From the NCBI GenBank assembly GCA_011526365.1, contig WTIO01000020.1, positions 12,355-74,979 of the forward strand: a stretch of 62,625 nucleotides of DNA. The letters are read 5' to 3'. The notes beneath the pieces are model-generated. The model ran no database searches. It saw only the letters and a list, made by a program, of their open reading frames with translations, and had not been told where the DNA came from. Made by a program: the position numbers and the translations under genes. This document shows positions 24,546 through 33,120 of the stretch, piece by piece. The first letter of the stretch is position 1. The number at the start of each line of letters is the position of its first letter. Origin of the DNA: Flavobacteriales bacterium. Its GTDB lineage: Bacteria; Bacteroidota; Bacteroidia; Flavobacteriales; Flavobacteriaceae.

Positions 24546-25214
24546 CCTCCCAAGGCTTCGACAACCGCTCATATTTATCTTATGCCCGGAATGGCGGCAA
24601 GCCCTCGTATTTTTGAATACCTTCATCTGCCGGAGCAGTTTGAGATGCATTGGCTGAGTTGGATTCCTCCCAAAAAAAATGAGCCACTACAGGACTATGC
24701 AAAGCGGATGTGTGAACGGGTAGTTCATCCCAATCCCATATTACTGGGGGTTTCTTTTGGCGGTGTACTAGTACAAGAAATGGCCCGGTATGTTAGCTGT
24801 AGCAAAGTAATTATTGTCTCTAGTATTAAATCGGCTCAGGAACTCCCTGTAGCTATGAAAATGGCCAAGCACACCCAAATCCATAAGTTGTTGCCTACCC
24901 AATGGGTGAAGAACATAGAAACGCTTGCACTTTTTGTTTTTGGTGATCGCATAAAAAAGCGCATGAGCCTTTATCAGAAATACCTTTCGGAACGTGATCC
25001 AAACTATTTAAAATGGGCCATACACGCCCTGGTTCATTGGCAACAACAAACCCCTGCCAAAGGACTTGTACACATTCACGGTTCACAGGATACGGTTTTT
25101 CCAAAAAAGCATCTTTTGGACCCCTATATTGAAATTCCTGGGGGGCATGCCATTATTATCAATAAAAAGGCATGGTTTAATGATAACTTACCAGATTTGA
25201 TTTTGAATAGTTGA
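24540..25214 (+). CDS. Alpha/beta hydrolase
   Basis: 224 residues, starting with GTG at 24540. The first ATG (24582) would delete the strand that carries the oxyanion region (HIYLMPGMAASPRIF), so GTG is preferred. The catalytic triad is visible: nucleophile Ser in LLGVSFGGVL (G-x-S-x-G), Asp in HIHGSQDTVFPK, and His in PGGHAIII. No lid domain of note. The substrate is unknown; small bacterial alpha/beta hydrolases of this type are usually esterases. It begins at the divergent promoter region of the GNAT-like gene and is followed after 31 bp by the lytic transglycosylase. Confidence 0.85.
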   Translation: MQPPKASTTAHIYLMPGMAASPRIFEYLHLPEQFEMHWLSWIPPKKNEPLQDYAKRMCERVVHPNPILLGVSFGGVLVQEMARYVSCSKVIIVSSIKSAQELPVAMKMAKHTQIHKLLPTQWVKNIETLALFVFGDRIKKRMSLYQKYLSERDPNYLKWAIHALVHWQQQTPAKGLVHIHGSQDTVFPKKHLLDPYIEIPGGHAIIINKKAWFNDNLPDLILNS

Positions 25215-25245
25215 TATTCTCTGTGCAAATCTATACTTTGGTAGT

Positions 25246-26163
25246 ATGAAATCATTACTACCTCTCCTTCTGGGCCTTGTTATTTTGGTACTTGTAGCCT
25301 TTTCTGCCAATGAACGTGCTACAGTATTTAATTTTCAGACGCCTAAAGACGCTTATGAAAGCACGTACAAGGTATATGCCCTAAGTTTGCCTGATAGTAT
25401 GAGTTTTGCGGGTGAAAATGTCCCCTTGCAAAAACCAGACGTACGCGAGCGTATGGATCGGGAATTACTTGTAAACACCTATTGGCAGTCAAATATGATG
25501 CTGATGCTAAAACGTGCCAATAAGTATTTCCCCACCATTACAGCCATTTTAAATGAAGAGAGGGTACCCGAAGATTTTAAATATTTAGCTGTAATAGAGA
25601 GTGGTTTGCAACAGGTGCGTTCCTACAAAGGGGCTTCAGGCTTTTGGCAAATTATGCGCACTACAGGGCGCGAAATGGGCTTGGAAGTTAATGCCAATGT
25701 GGACGAACGCTACCATGTGGAAAAAGCCACACGCATAGCCTGTAAGTACTTAAAACGCGCCTACAAAAAATTTGGTAGTTGGACCCTGGCCGCAGCTTCC
25801 TACAACAGGGGGGTAGCTGGAATTTCAAGAAACCTGAGAAGCCAAAAGGTCGACAACTATTACGATCTTTATTTGGGAGAGGAAACCCGTAGATACATAT
25901 TTCGAATACTAGCCGTTAAAGAAATTATGAAGTATCCTAAAAAATACGGTTTTGTTTTTGCTCCTAAAGACCTTTACGAAGCGACTGAAATAAAAACAGT
26001 TGGGTTGGATACGGCCATTACAAACATCGCGCGCTTTGCGCAACAAATGGGGGTAAAATACAAGGAGTTGAAACTAGAAAATCCTTGGTTACGTCAAAAC
26101 CATTTAAACAACAAATCGCGGAAGTATTATGAAATTAAAATCCCAACAACAGCCGGGGATTAA
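25246..26163 (+). CDS. Membrane-anchored lytic transglycosylase (MltD/Slt type)
   Basis: 305 residues. N-terminal hydrophobic anchor or signal at 4-20 (LLPLLLGLVILVLVAFS). The SLT domain has catalytic Glu118 in LAVIESGLQQVRSYKGASGF, then WQIMRTTGREMGL and AAASYNRGVAGISRN, the three diagnostic motifs of family 1 transglycosylases. It cuts peptidoglycan between MurNAc and GlcNAc, forming the anhydro product. No LysM repeats follow, unlike longer MltD proteins. Its TAA overlaps the stop of the convergent TPR gene through TTAA. Confidence 0.9.
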   Translation: MKSLLPLLLGLVILVLVAFSANERATVFNFQTPKDAYESTYKVYALSLPDSMSFAGENVPLQKPDVRERMDRELLVNTYWQSNMMLMLKRANKYFPTITAILNEERVPEDFKYLAVIESGLQQVRSYKGASGFWQIMRTTGREMGLEVNANVDERYHVEKATRIACKYLKRAYKKFGSWTLAAASYNRGVAGISRNLRSQKVDNYYDLYLGEETRRYIFRILAVKEIMKYPKKYGFVFAPKDLYEATEIKTVGLDTAITNIARFAQQMGVKYKELKLENPWLRQNHLNNKSRKYYEIKIPTTAGD

Positions 26164-26675
26164 ATTTTTTTCATTTGCTGCTGCATCATCTTAATTTGCC
26201 CAGTTAGCATTCCGTGGCTGTCCAGTTTTTTTGCTTCTGCTAACAAGGTGGTCGCTTCGCGTTTTCTTCTTTTTTGCATTAATATTCCCGCTAAACTCAA
26301 CTTGGCCATGGCCAAATCCTGTTTCATGGAAAGCCCCAGTTGTAAGGCTTTTTTAAAATACTTTTCTGCTTGGGTAAGGTTATTTTGGGAAGCAATAATA
26401 CCGTGGAGGTAGTGGTAATATCCCTGCTGTTTGGTTACTAGTGCGGCTTCAGGATTTTTAATTCTTGCTAGCCAGCGTGCAGTTCCCTCAAAATCTTGCT
26501 TGCGTAAACGAAGAAATGCCAGGATGATAATTTCATTTTTAAAATACAGCAACAAAAACATCCCACTGAGCAAGACAAGGAAAATTCCGTTGCCAATTTC
26601 ACTGTCATAGAATTGGTAGCCAGCAAAGCCTAATGCGAGCAGTGCGAATATAAGTTTTATGATTTTTGGATACAT
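26160..26675 (-). CDS. Small membrane protein with TPR-like repeats
   Basis: 171 residues. Two transmembrane helices near the N-terminus ([18 protein letters not shown] and [18 protein letters not shown]), then a soluble helical part with TPR character: [40 protein letters not shown] and [20 protein letters not shown]. The two helices would place the repeats in the cytoplasm. No enzymatic motif is present. It is probably a scaffold, with partner unknown. Its 5-prime end lies 58 bp from the divergent rpmH promoter. Confidence 0.72.
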   Translation of the reverse strand: MYPKIIKLIFALLALGFAGYQFYDSEIGNGIFLVLLSGMFLLLYFKNEIIILAFLRLRKQDFEGTARWLARIKNPEAALVTKQQGYYHYLHGIIASQNNLTQAEKYFKKALQLGLSMKQDLAMAKLSLAGILMQKRRKREATTLLAEAKKLDSHGMLTGQIKMMQQQMKKI

Positions 26676-26733
26676 CCTGTTTTAAATTTCAACAAAGGTA
26701 AAAAATACCTCAATTACGAAGAAGAAAAAGGTT

Positions 26734-26762
26734 TTGTAAAAGTAAAAAGATGTTTATATTTG
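26734..26762 (+). promoter_or_regulatory. Promoter of rpmH
   Basis: TTG (26734-26736), an 18-base spacer and TATATTTG (26755-26762): a full match to the flavobacterial consensus. The transcript would start near 26769 and carry a leader of about 42 bases. Confidence 0.8.
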
Positions 26763-26771
26763 CACCGCTTT

Positions 26772-26796
26772 AGGAACGTATATGTTCCTTTTTTTG
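26772..26796 (+). promoter_or_regulatory. Hairpin plus T-run in the rpmH leader (possible attenuator)
   Basis: AGGAAC (26772-26777), loop GTATAT, then GTTCCT (26784-26789) and a run of T to about 26795. The structure sits between the rpmH promoter and its ATG at 26811. It resembles a short intrinsic terminator placed before the coding region, which would suit feedback control of L34 supply. It matches no leader family that I recognise. Confidence 0.5.
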
Positions 26797-26810
26797 AACA
26801 AACGTCTGAT

Positions 26811-26969
26811 ATGAAAAGAACATTTCAACCTTCCAAAAGAAAAAGACGCAATAAACACGGTTTCCGTGAGCGTATGGCAACTGCCAATGGTCGTAAAGTG
26901 CTTGCGAGCCGCCGTGCAAAAAGCAGAAAAAAATTATCCGTTTCATCAGAACCACGCCACAAAAGGTAA
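26811..26969 (+). CDS. rpmH: 50S ribosomal protein L34
   Basis: 52 residues from the ATG at 26811 ([20 protein letters not shown]), the invariant L34 N-terminus. An upstream in-frame start at 26760 falls inside the promoter and is rejected. It stands alone, without the rnpA neighbour seen in many bacteria: carB lies downstream after a strong terminator. Confidence 0.98.
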   Translation: MKRTFQPSKRKRRNKHGFRERMATANGRKVLASRRAKSRKKLSVSSEPRHKR

Positions 26970-26994
26970 ATGAGAAACCATAACGCAATAAATG

Positions 26995-27028
26995 AAGGTG
27001 TTACTTTTTTAGGTAACACCTTTTTTTT
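26995..27028 (+). terminator. Intrinsic terminator of rpmH
   Basis: GGTGTTAC (26997-27004), loop of eight, GTAACACC (27013-27020) and eight T (27021-27028). AA/TT pairs extend the stem to 10 bp. Confidence 0.92.
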
Positions 27029-27058
27029 ATCTTCAAAACCACTATTAGAATTTGATTT

Positions 27059-29908
27059 ATGCCTAAGCAAGAACACCTAAAGAGCATCTTAATTATTGGT
27101 TCAGGCCCTATTATCATTGGACAGGCCTGTGAGTTTGATTATTCGGGATCCCAGTCATTGCGATCCCTACGTGAAGATGGAATTGAAACCATATTGATCA
27201 ATTCTAATCCAGCCACAATTATGACGGATCCTTCCATGGCCGATCATGTGTATTTAAAGCCATTAACCACCAAGTCCATAATTGAAATATTAAAAAAGCA
27301 CAAGGTAGATGCTGTTCTCCCTACCATGGGAGGGCAAACAGCATTAAATCTTTGTATTGAAGCTGATGATAAAGGCATATGGGAAGATTTTGGGGTTGAA
27401 ATCATAGGTGTAGATATAGATGCGATTCAAATCACTGAAGATCGCGATAAGTTTAAGCAGTTGATGAAGGACATCGATATTCCTGTAGCACCTGCTGAAA
27501 CGGCAAACTCCTTCCTGAAAGGAAAAGAAATTGCACAAAAGTTTGGTTTTCCACTGGTTATTCGTCCGTCGTTTACTCTTGGAGGTACAGGGGCGTCTTT
27601 TGTACACGACGCTACAGATTTTGAAGAGCTCCTTACTCGAGGTTTAGAAGCTTCCCCCATTCATGAGGTACTCATTGATAAAGCGTTGTTGGGATGGAAA
27701 GAATACGAGTTGGAATTGCTGCGCGACAAAAATGATAATGTGGTCATCATTTGTACCATTGAAAATATGGATCCCATGGGGATTCACACAGGAGATTCCA
27801 TTACTGTTGCCCCAGCAATGACATTGTCTGATACGGCTTTCCAGCGCATGCGTGATATGGCGATAAAAATGATGCGCAGTATCGGTGACTTTGCGGGCGG
27901 CTGTAATGTGCAGTTTGCGGTAAGCCCCGATGAAAACGAGGACATCATCGCCATTGAGATTAATCCTCGTGTATCGCGTTCTTCAGCTTTGGCCTCAAAA
28001 GCAACAGGATATCCCATCGCAAAAGTAGCTTCAAAGCTAGCCATTGGATATTCCTTAGATGAGTTGAACAACCAAATTACACAGTCCACATCGGCCCTCT
28101 TTGAACCCACTTTAGATTATGTAATTGTAAAAATACCGCGTTGGAACTTCGATAAATTTGAAGGTTCCGACAGAGTCCTAGGCCTACAGATGAAGTCTGT
28201 TGGGGAAGTAATGGGAATTGGTCGTTCGTTCCAGGAGGCCTTACACAAAGCCACCCAATCTTTAGAAATTAAACGCAATGGTTTGGGCGCCGATGGCAAA
28301 GGCTACAAAGATTACGACCAAATTATTCAAAAGCTCACCTACGCCAGTTGGGACCGTGTGTTTGTGATTTATGACGCCATACAACTAGGGATTCCCTTAA
28401 GCACCATCCATCAGATTACAAAAATTGATATGTGGTTCTTAAAGCAGTATGAAGAATTGCACCATCTGGAGAAAAAAATAAGCGCCTATACGGTAGACAC
28501 CCTACCACAGGAGCTCATGTTGGAAGCCAAACAAAAAGGTTTTGCCGATCGCCAAATTGCGCACATGCTCGATGGTTTGGAAAGCCAGGTGTACAACAAG
28601 CGCGATGAAATGGGAATTCAACGCGTGTATAAATTGGTGGATACGTGTGCTGCAGAATTTGCCGCAAAAACCCCTTATTATTACTCCACTTTTGAAGCCA
28701 AAATGGCATTGGCCGGAGGCGAAGCTTTTAGTGCCAATGAAAGTGTATCAAGCGATAAGAAAAAAATTATTGTTTTAGGCTCTGGGCCTAACCGTATTGG
28801 TCAGGGGATTGAATTTGACTATTGTTGTGTTCATGGAGTTTTGGCTGCGCGGGAGTGTGGGTACGAAACCATTATGATCAACTGTAACCCCGAAACGGTA
28901 TCTACAGATTTTGACACCGCTGACAAGCTGTACTTTGAGCCCGTATTTTGGGAGCATATTTACGACATTATCCGCCACGAAAACCCCTACGGTGTTATCG
29001 TTCAATTGGGTGGGCAAACTGCCTTAAAACTTGCAGAAAAGCTCGATCGTTACGGAATAAATATTATTGGCACCAGTTTCCAGTCGCTAGATTTGGCCGA
29101 AGATCGCGGAAGTTTTTCTACCCTTCTAAAAGAAAATAACATACCCTATCCTGAGTTTGGTGTCGCTGAAACCGCAGACCAATCCTTGGAACTGGCAACC
29201 TCCTTAGACTTCCCAATTTTGGTGCGCCCGTCTTATGTACTGGGGGGACAAGGAATGAAGATTGTCATTAACAAGGAAGAATTAGAGGCACACGTGGTTG
29301 ATTTGCTGCGTAAAATACCTAACAACAAATTGCTCCTCGATCATTACCTCGACGGTGCTATTGAAGCTGAAGCAGATGCCATTTGTGATGGGGAATCTGT
29401 ATACATCATTGGCATCATGGAGCATATTGAACCCTGTGGAATCCACTCTGGAGACTCCAATGCAACGCTTCCGGTATTCAACATTGGCGAATTTGTCTTA
29501 CAGCAAATTAAAGACCATACCAAAAAAATTGCTTTGGCCTTAAACACCAAAGGACTCATCAATATCCAGTTTGCCATTAAAGATGAAAAGGTATTCGTGA
29601 TTGAGGCCAATCCTAGGGCATCACGTACAGTTCCTTTTATTGCAAAGGCTTACAATGAACCGTATGTAAATTTTGCTACCAAAGTGATGCTGGGAGACAA
29701 AAAAGTTACCGACTTTGATTTCAATCCACAATTGGAAGGCTTTGCCATTAAGCAGCCTGTGTTTTCCTTCAATAAGTTCCCCAATGTGAATAAGCAATTG
29801 GGCCCCGAAATGAAGAGTACCGGGGAAAGCATTTTGTTTATTGAGGATTTGAAAGACGACGATTTCTACAACCTTTATTCACGTAGAAAAATGTACCTCA
29901 CCAAATAA
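27059..29908 (+). CDS. carB: Carbamoyl-phosphate synthase large subunit
   Basis: 949 residues; makes carbamoyl phosphate from bicarbonate, ATP and glutamine-derived ammonia for pyrimidines and arginine. Two homologous ATP-grasp halves are visible. Half 1 begins SILIIGSGPIIIGQACEFDY and has RPSFTLGGTGASF; half 2 begins KIIVLGSGPNRIGQGIEFDY near 570 and has RPSYVLGGQGMKIV. The protein stops at about 950, right after the second ATP-grasp, so the C-terminal MGS-like allosteric domain (about 120 residues in E. coli, total 1073) is absent. This short form is what I know from flavobacteria. carA is not adjacent. Its stop abuts the convergent btuD stop with no intergenic base. Confidence 0.97.
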   Translation: MPKQEHLKSILIIGSGPIIIGQACEFDYSGSQSLRSLREDGIETILINSNPATIMTDPSMADHVYLKPLTTKSIIEILKKHKVDAVLPTMGGQTALNLCIEADDKGIWEDFGVEIIGVDIDAIQITEDRDKFKQLMKDIDIPVAPAETANSFLKGKEIAQKFGFPLVIRPSFTLGGTGASFVHDATDFEELLTRGLEASPIHEVLIDKALLGWKEYELELLRDKNDNVVIICTIENMDPMGIHTGDSITVAPAMTLSDTAFQRMRDMAIKMMRSIGDFAGGCNVQFAVSPDENEDIIAIEINPRVSRSSALASKATGYPIAKVASKLAIGYSLDELNNQITQSTSALFEPTLDYVIVKIPRWNFDKFEGSDRVLGLQMKSVGEVMGIGRSFQEALHKATQSLEIKRNGLGADGKGYKDYDQIIQKLTYASWDRVFVIYDAIQLGIPLSTIHQITKIDMWFLKQYEELHHLEKKISAYTVDTLPQELMLEAKQKGFADRQIAHMLDGLESQVYNKRDEMGIQRVYKLVDTCAAEFAAKTPYYYSTFEAKMALAGGEAFSANESVSSDKKKIIVLGSGPNRIGQGIEFDYCCVHGVLAARECGYETIMINCNPETVSTDFDTADKLYFEPVFWEHIYDIIRHENPYGVIVQLGGQTALKLAEKLDRYGINIIGTSFQSLDLAEDRGSFSTLLKENNIPYPEFGVAETADQSLELATSLDFPILVRPSYVLGGQGMKIVINKEELEAHVVDLLRKIPNNKLLLDHYLDGAIEAEADAICDGESVYIIGIMEHIEPCGIHSGDSNATLPVFNIGEFVLQQIKDHTKKIALALNTKGLINIQFAIKDEKVFVIEANPRASRTVPFIAKAYNEPYVNFATKVMLGDKKVTDFDFNPQLEGFAIKQPVFSFNKFPNVNKQLGPEMKSTGESILFIEDLKDDDFYNLYSRRKMYLTK

Positions 29909-30679
29909 CTAGTAGCAAAGTTTAAACTGCTGGGTTTTGGGGTCAAAAGCCACCAAGGTATTTGGGAATAGTTTTCCAATGGACCCTTGCGAAATCAATT
30001 CTTGTGGACTTCCAAAATACCCTTCTTCTTTGTGCAGTAGCAATATATGTGTACAAAGTTGCAAGGCATGGTTTACCTCATGGGTAGAGAATACAACCGT
30101 TTTTTTGGCGTCTTGCACGGCTTGCTTGATTAAGCCAAATACCTGTGCTTTGTGATGTAAATCTAAATGTATAGTGGGTTCATCCAAAAGTAAGTAGGGC
30201 GTTTGCTGCACCAAGGCCCTCCCAATCAGTAGGCGTTGCAGTTGTCCATCACTGTAAGTAGCAATGGGATGGAAAATTTTTTCTTCCATCTGAATGCGTT
30301 GTACAACTTCATGAAGCACGTGCTTGTCCTCTGGGCGGAGACTCCCCAGCCACCCGTTGTGGGGATAGCGGCCCATACTTAGGATATCCCAACCGGTGAG
30401 CAAGCCCGAGAAATTGCGTTCTGTGGTGACAATCCCTAACAATAAGGCTTTAGTGTGGTGTTTTATTTGCTGTAGGTTTCTGCTTTCCAGGTGAATTGTT
30501 CCACTTAGTGGTGCCAAAGTTCCCGCCAGGGTTTTTAGCAGGGTCGATTTTCCACTTCCATTCCGGCCTACGATACCTAAGATACTTCCGCTGGGAAGGT
30601 CAAAAGATAGGTCTGCTGACACTAGTACAGTTTCTTTCCCTTTGGTGTATCCGGTAGATAAGTTAGCAACGGTTAACAT
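29909..30679 (-). CDS. btuD: ABC transporter ATPase for vitamin B12 (BtuD/FecE type)
   Basis: 256 residues. Walker A is VGRNGSGKSTLLK; the signature is degenerate, ATYSDGQLQRLLIGRAL (SDGQ in place of SGGQ); Walker B is YLLLDEPTIHLD; the switch His is in VVFSTHEVNHALQ. The Fe3+-siderophore/cobalamin ATPase family is clear. The start overlaps the permease stop by one base. The B12 assignment comes from the neighbouring cobalamin riboswitch and BtuB-like receptor; iron-siderophore import cannot be excluded from this protein alone. Confidence 0.85.
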   Translation of the reverse strand: MLTVANLSTGYTKGKETVLVSADLSFDLPSGSILGIVGRNGSGKSTLLKTLAGTLAPLSGTIHLESRNLQQIKHHTKALLLGIVTTERNFSGLLTGWDILSMGRYPHNGWLGSLRPEDKHVLHEVVQRIQMEEKIFHPIATYSDGQLQRLLIGRALVQQTPYLLLDEPTIHLDLHHKAQVFGLIKQAVQDAKKTVVFSTHEVNHALQLCTHILLLHKEEGYFGSPQELISQGSIGKLFPNTLVAFDPKTQQFKLCY

Positions 30680-31704
30680 CAGAGTTCAATTTTGCGTTTT
30701 CTTAAAATTAGCCAAATCAGCAAAGGGGCCCCCACCATTGAGGTTACTCCATTTATGGGCAGGCTGTATTCTAATCCGGGAAGTTGTGCTAGGGTGTCGC
30801 AAAGCAACAGCAGGCAGCCCCCCATAATAAATACGGCAGGCAGTAGTATGCGATGTTCTGAAGTGGGAAGCAATAAACGTACTACATGTGGTACCGCCAA
30901 TCCTACAAAACCAATAGGCCCGGCAAAGGCAGTACTGGCTCCTGTGAGCAAACAGGTGGCAAACAATATAATAAACCGTGTTTGGCGCACTGGAATCCCC
31001 ATACTTTGTGCATAGTTTTCACCGAGTAATAAGCTGTTTAAGGCTTTAATAATCATCACACAACAGCCTAAGGCTATAAGAATAAAAATGGTCATCAATT
31101 GCAGTTCTTGAAACTTTAAATTTCCGAGGTTGCCATAAGTCCAAAAAACAAATCGTTGTAAAATTTCGGCCGAAGAAAAGGTGCTCAGTACTGTAACTAT
31201 TGCAGTAGTAAAACTGCCAAACATCAATCCAATAATAAGGAGTCCCATGGTGTTTTTAACTCGTAAGGCAATGGTGAAAATGGCCGAAAAAACAAGGCCA
31301 CTGCCAATACTTGAGGCAATAATTACTCCGGTGCGTGAAATACTTTGATAACTTTCAAGTCCAAAAAGAAGACCACTACCAAAGAAAAATAGGGCAACGC
31401 CCAAACTTGCGCCAGAACTTATCCCCAAAACAAAAGGCCCCGCAAGGGGATTTCTAAAAAAGGTTTGCATCAATAAACCACTCACCCCTAAGCTTCCTCC
31501 AATTGCAATGGCTGCTAGGGCTTTTGGAAACCGGTAGTCCCACATGATGTATTCAAAACTACTGCTGGTGGAACTCCCAAGGAATAGTTTTCCAAGCTCT
31601 TTAAGAGGTATAATCACTGATCCTAATGCCAAATTAAGCAGCAAGGCAATAAGAAATACGCTACAGAGAATGAGAATTCCAATACCAAAGCGCTGCTGCT
31701 TCAT
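30679..31704 (-). CDS. btuC: ABC transporter permease for vitamin B12 (BtuC type)
   Basis: 341 residues, FecCD/BtuC family with about ten transmembrane helices. Family landmarks are RFPKALAAIAIGGSLGVSGLLMQ near 56-78, NPLAGPFVLGISSGASLG near 85-102, and GPIGFVGLAVPHVVRLLLP near 262-280. This last includes the conserved G-x-I-x-F-[VI]-G-L-x-x-P-H motif that contacts the ATPase. It overlaps btuF by four bases (ATGA type) and btuD by one, so the three form one operon. Confidence 0.9.
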   Translation of the reverse strand: MKQQRFGIGILILCSVFLIALLLNLALGSVIIPLKELGKLFLGSSTSSSFEYIMWDYRFPKALAAIAIGGSLGVSGLLMQTFFRNPLAGPFVLGISSGASLGVALFFFGSGLLFGLESYQSISRTGVIIASSIGSGLVFSAIFTIALRVKNTMGLLIIGLMFGSFTTAIVTVLSTFSSAEILQRFVFWTYGNLGNLKFQELQLMTIFILIALGCCVMIIKALNSLLLGENYAQSMGIPVRQTRFIILFATCLLTGASTAFAGPIGFVGLAVPHVVRLLLPTSEHRILLPAVFIMGGCLLLLCDTLAQLPGLEYSLPINGVTSMVGAPLLIWLILRKRKIEL

Positions 31705-32867
31705 GGGTCTAATGGCTTAAAGTAATAAGGACTGTAATTAGGGAATTGCTTGGGATGCAACCAAAAGGCAATATCCTGCAGTACAATATGTGGTTCAAAG
31801 GTAGCTTTTTCAAAAAAAAGTGTTCCGCCTGTGGGCCCAAGAGTTTTGTTGTAGGTATAAATTTTGTTAGTGTTAAATGCCTTAAAATGACCATACAAGG
31901 TGTTTGTTGCCTTCAGGTTGGCAGCACTTGTAAACACCCCGGGACCAAACCAAAAGTCTGCATCTTGAGCACGTTGAAATACATTTTCTATACTTAGGCT
32001 CAAACTCCCTTGTTGTTTATTTTTGGCCCACAAATAGTGTCCTTTGGCATCTTTAAAATAGTTGGCCATAAAACTAGCTCCACCGGGAAGGTACCACACA
32101 CTTTCATACAGTGCTCCAGAAAGAATGGTGGGCTGGCTTTTAACGTTTTGAAGGCTATCAATCACTTTTTGATACTGTTCTGAAAAAGTTTCAAACAAGC
32201 TGTCAGCTTTGGCTTTGGCTTGTGTTACTACCCCAAAAAACTTAATCCATTCTGCCCGCCCAAGGGGGTGCTGTTCCATCCATCCTGCATCAAAAATCAA
32301 TGGAATTCCCAACGCTTTAAGCTGTTGGAAGTCGGCATTTTCGCTGGTGATTCCAAAACCGATAAGCACATCGGGTTGCAACGCTAAAATTTGTTCAATA
32401 TCCAATTGTTGTAAGGTGCCAATATTTTTTAGGGTACCTGCTGAAACACGGGCTAAGGCATTTGCGTTTGAAATAAATTGGGTTTGTGGAAAGCCTACCA
32501 GTTGTTTTGTTTTTCCCAAAAGATCAAGTGCCGCCACCTGATGGGTAGCGGTGAGCACTATTCGCTTAAGCGGCAGTTGTAAGACCGCATCAAAAGCAGC
32601 TTCCTCCGGTGCTTGATGATTGGGTTTTAAAAAAAGGTAGCGGTAGTTTTTTGTGCTGTTTGGCCAGGGGTTTTTAATTTCTACAGTGTGGCCATAAGAA
32701 GCAGCTGAAATACTTAAATTTTTGGCATAATCTAATTCATTCCCAGTATTTGGAGTAGGCTTCACTTCCTCACAGGAAGTCCAAAAAAAAGTTAGCAGTA
32801 CTGCACAGTAGCATAATTTCATCCATTTTGGACCAACACTAACGGTATTTTTAAGGAGCTGCTGCAT
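31701..32867 (-). CDS. btuF: Periplasmic B12-binding protein (BtuF-like lipoprotein)
   Basis: 388 residues. Signal region LCYCAVLLTFFWTSCEEVKP has a possible lipobox (TSC, Cys32). The solute-binding fold of the TroA/BtuF class follows: RIVLTATHQVAALDLLGKTKQLVGF, GTLQQLDIEQILALQPDVLIGFG, then a linking helix and a C-terminal lobe with DADFWFGPGVF. Length is above the 240-270 residues of E. coli BtuF, as in many Bacteroidota versions. First gene of the btuFCD operon, divergent from the riboswitch-controlled btuB. No flavobacterial promoter match was found upstream of it. Confidence 0.85.
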   Translation of the reverse strand: MQQLLKNTVSVGPKWMKLCYCAVLLTFFWTSCEEVKPTPNTGNELDYAKNLSISAASYGHTVEIKNPWPNSTKNYRYLFLKPNHQAPEEAAFDAVLQLPLKRIVLTATHQVAALDLLGKTKQLVGFPQTQFISNANALARVSAGTLKNIGTLQQLDIEQILALQPDVLIGFGITSENADFQQLKALGIPLIFDAGWMEQHPLGRAEWIKFFGVVTQAKAKADSLFETFSEQYQKVIDSLQNVKSQPTILSGALYESVWYLPGGASFMANYFKDAKGHYLWAKNKQQGSLSLSIENVFQRAQDADFWFGPGVFTSAANLKATNTLYGHFKAFNTNKIYTYNKTLGPTGGTLFFEKATFEPHIVLQDIAFWLHPKQFPNYSPYYFKPLDP

Positions 32868-32885
32868 AGATCACACTAAAAGTAG

Positions 32886-32893
32886 TAATTTTA
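32886..32893 (+). promoter_or_regulatory. Possible -7 element of btuB
   Basis: TAATTTTA, one mismatch to TAnnTTTG, located just upstream of the riboswitch. No matching -33 TTG is evident. It is the only reasonable candidate between btuF and the aptamer. Confidence 0.35.
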
Positions 32894-32895
32894 CC

Positions 32896-33090
32896 TTAGT
32901 GCCTAGGTTCTTTGTAGTGAAGATTAAAAGGGAATTGTGTAAGCACAAGCTGTTCCCGCAACTGTACGTTTCGTCCTAGAGTTTTAGGACACCTCTTCTA
33001 AATGCGCCACTGTTTTCGGATGGGAAGGCAAGAAGAGGATACAAGCCAGGAGACCTGCCTAGCAATTTCATGCACTTATACCGGGATAGT
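32896..33090 (+). promoter_or_regulatory. Cobalamin riboswitch (AdoCbl class) in the btuB leader
   Basis: The conserved core is unmistakable: GGGAATTGTGTAAGCAC then AAGCTGTTCCCGCAACTGT (about 32930-32965, with CCCGCAACTGT at 32955-32965), GCCACTG (33006-33012), GGGAAGGC (33022-33029) and the B12 box AGCCAGGAGACCTGCC (33044-33059). It is read on the plus strand and ends about 30 bases before the btuB ATG, so it controls the receptor. A separate aptamer for the divergent btuFCD operon is not visible. Confidence 0.95.
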
Positions 33091-33120
33091 GTAAGGGCGT
33101 AATGTTAATTTTTTTTCAAC

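Noticed and set aside
27059-29908. Truncation of carB by mutation
   Set aside because: The protein ends naturally after the second ATP-grasp domain, and short CarB is usual for this group; there is no remnant of the extra domain in the following bases, which belong to the convergent btuD.
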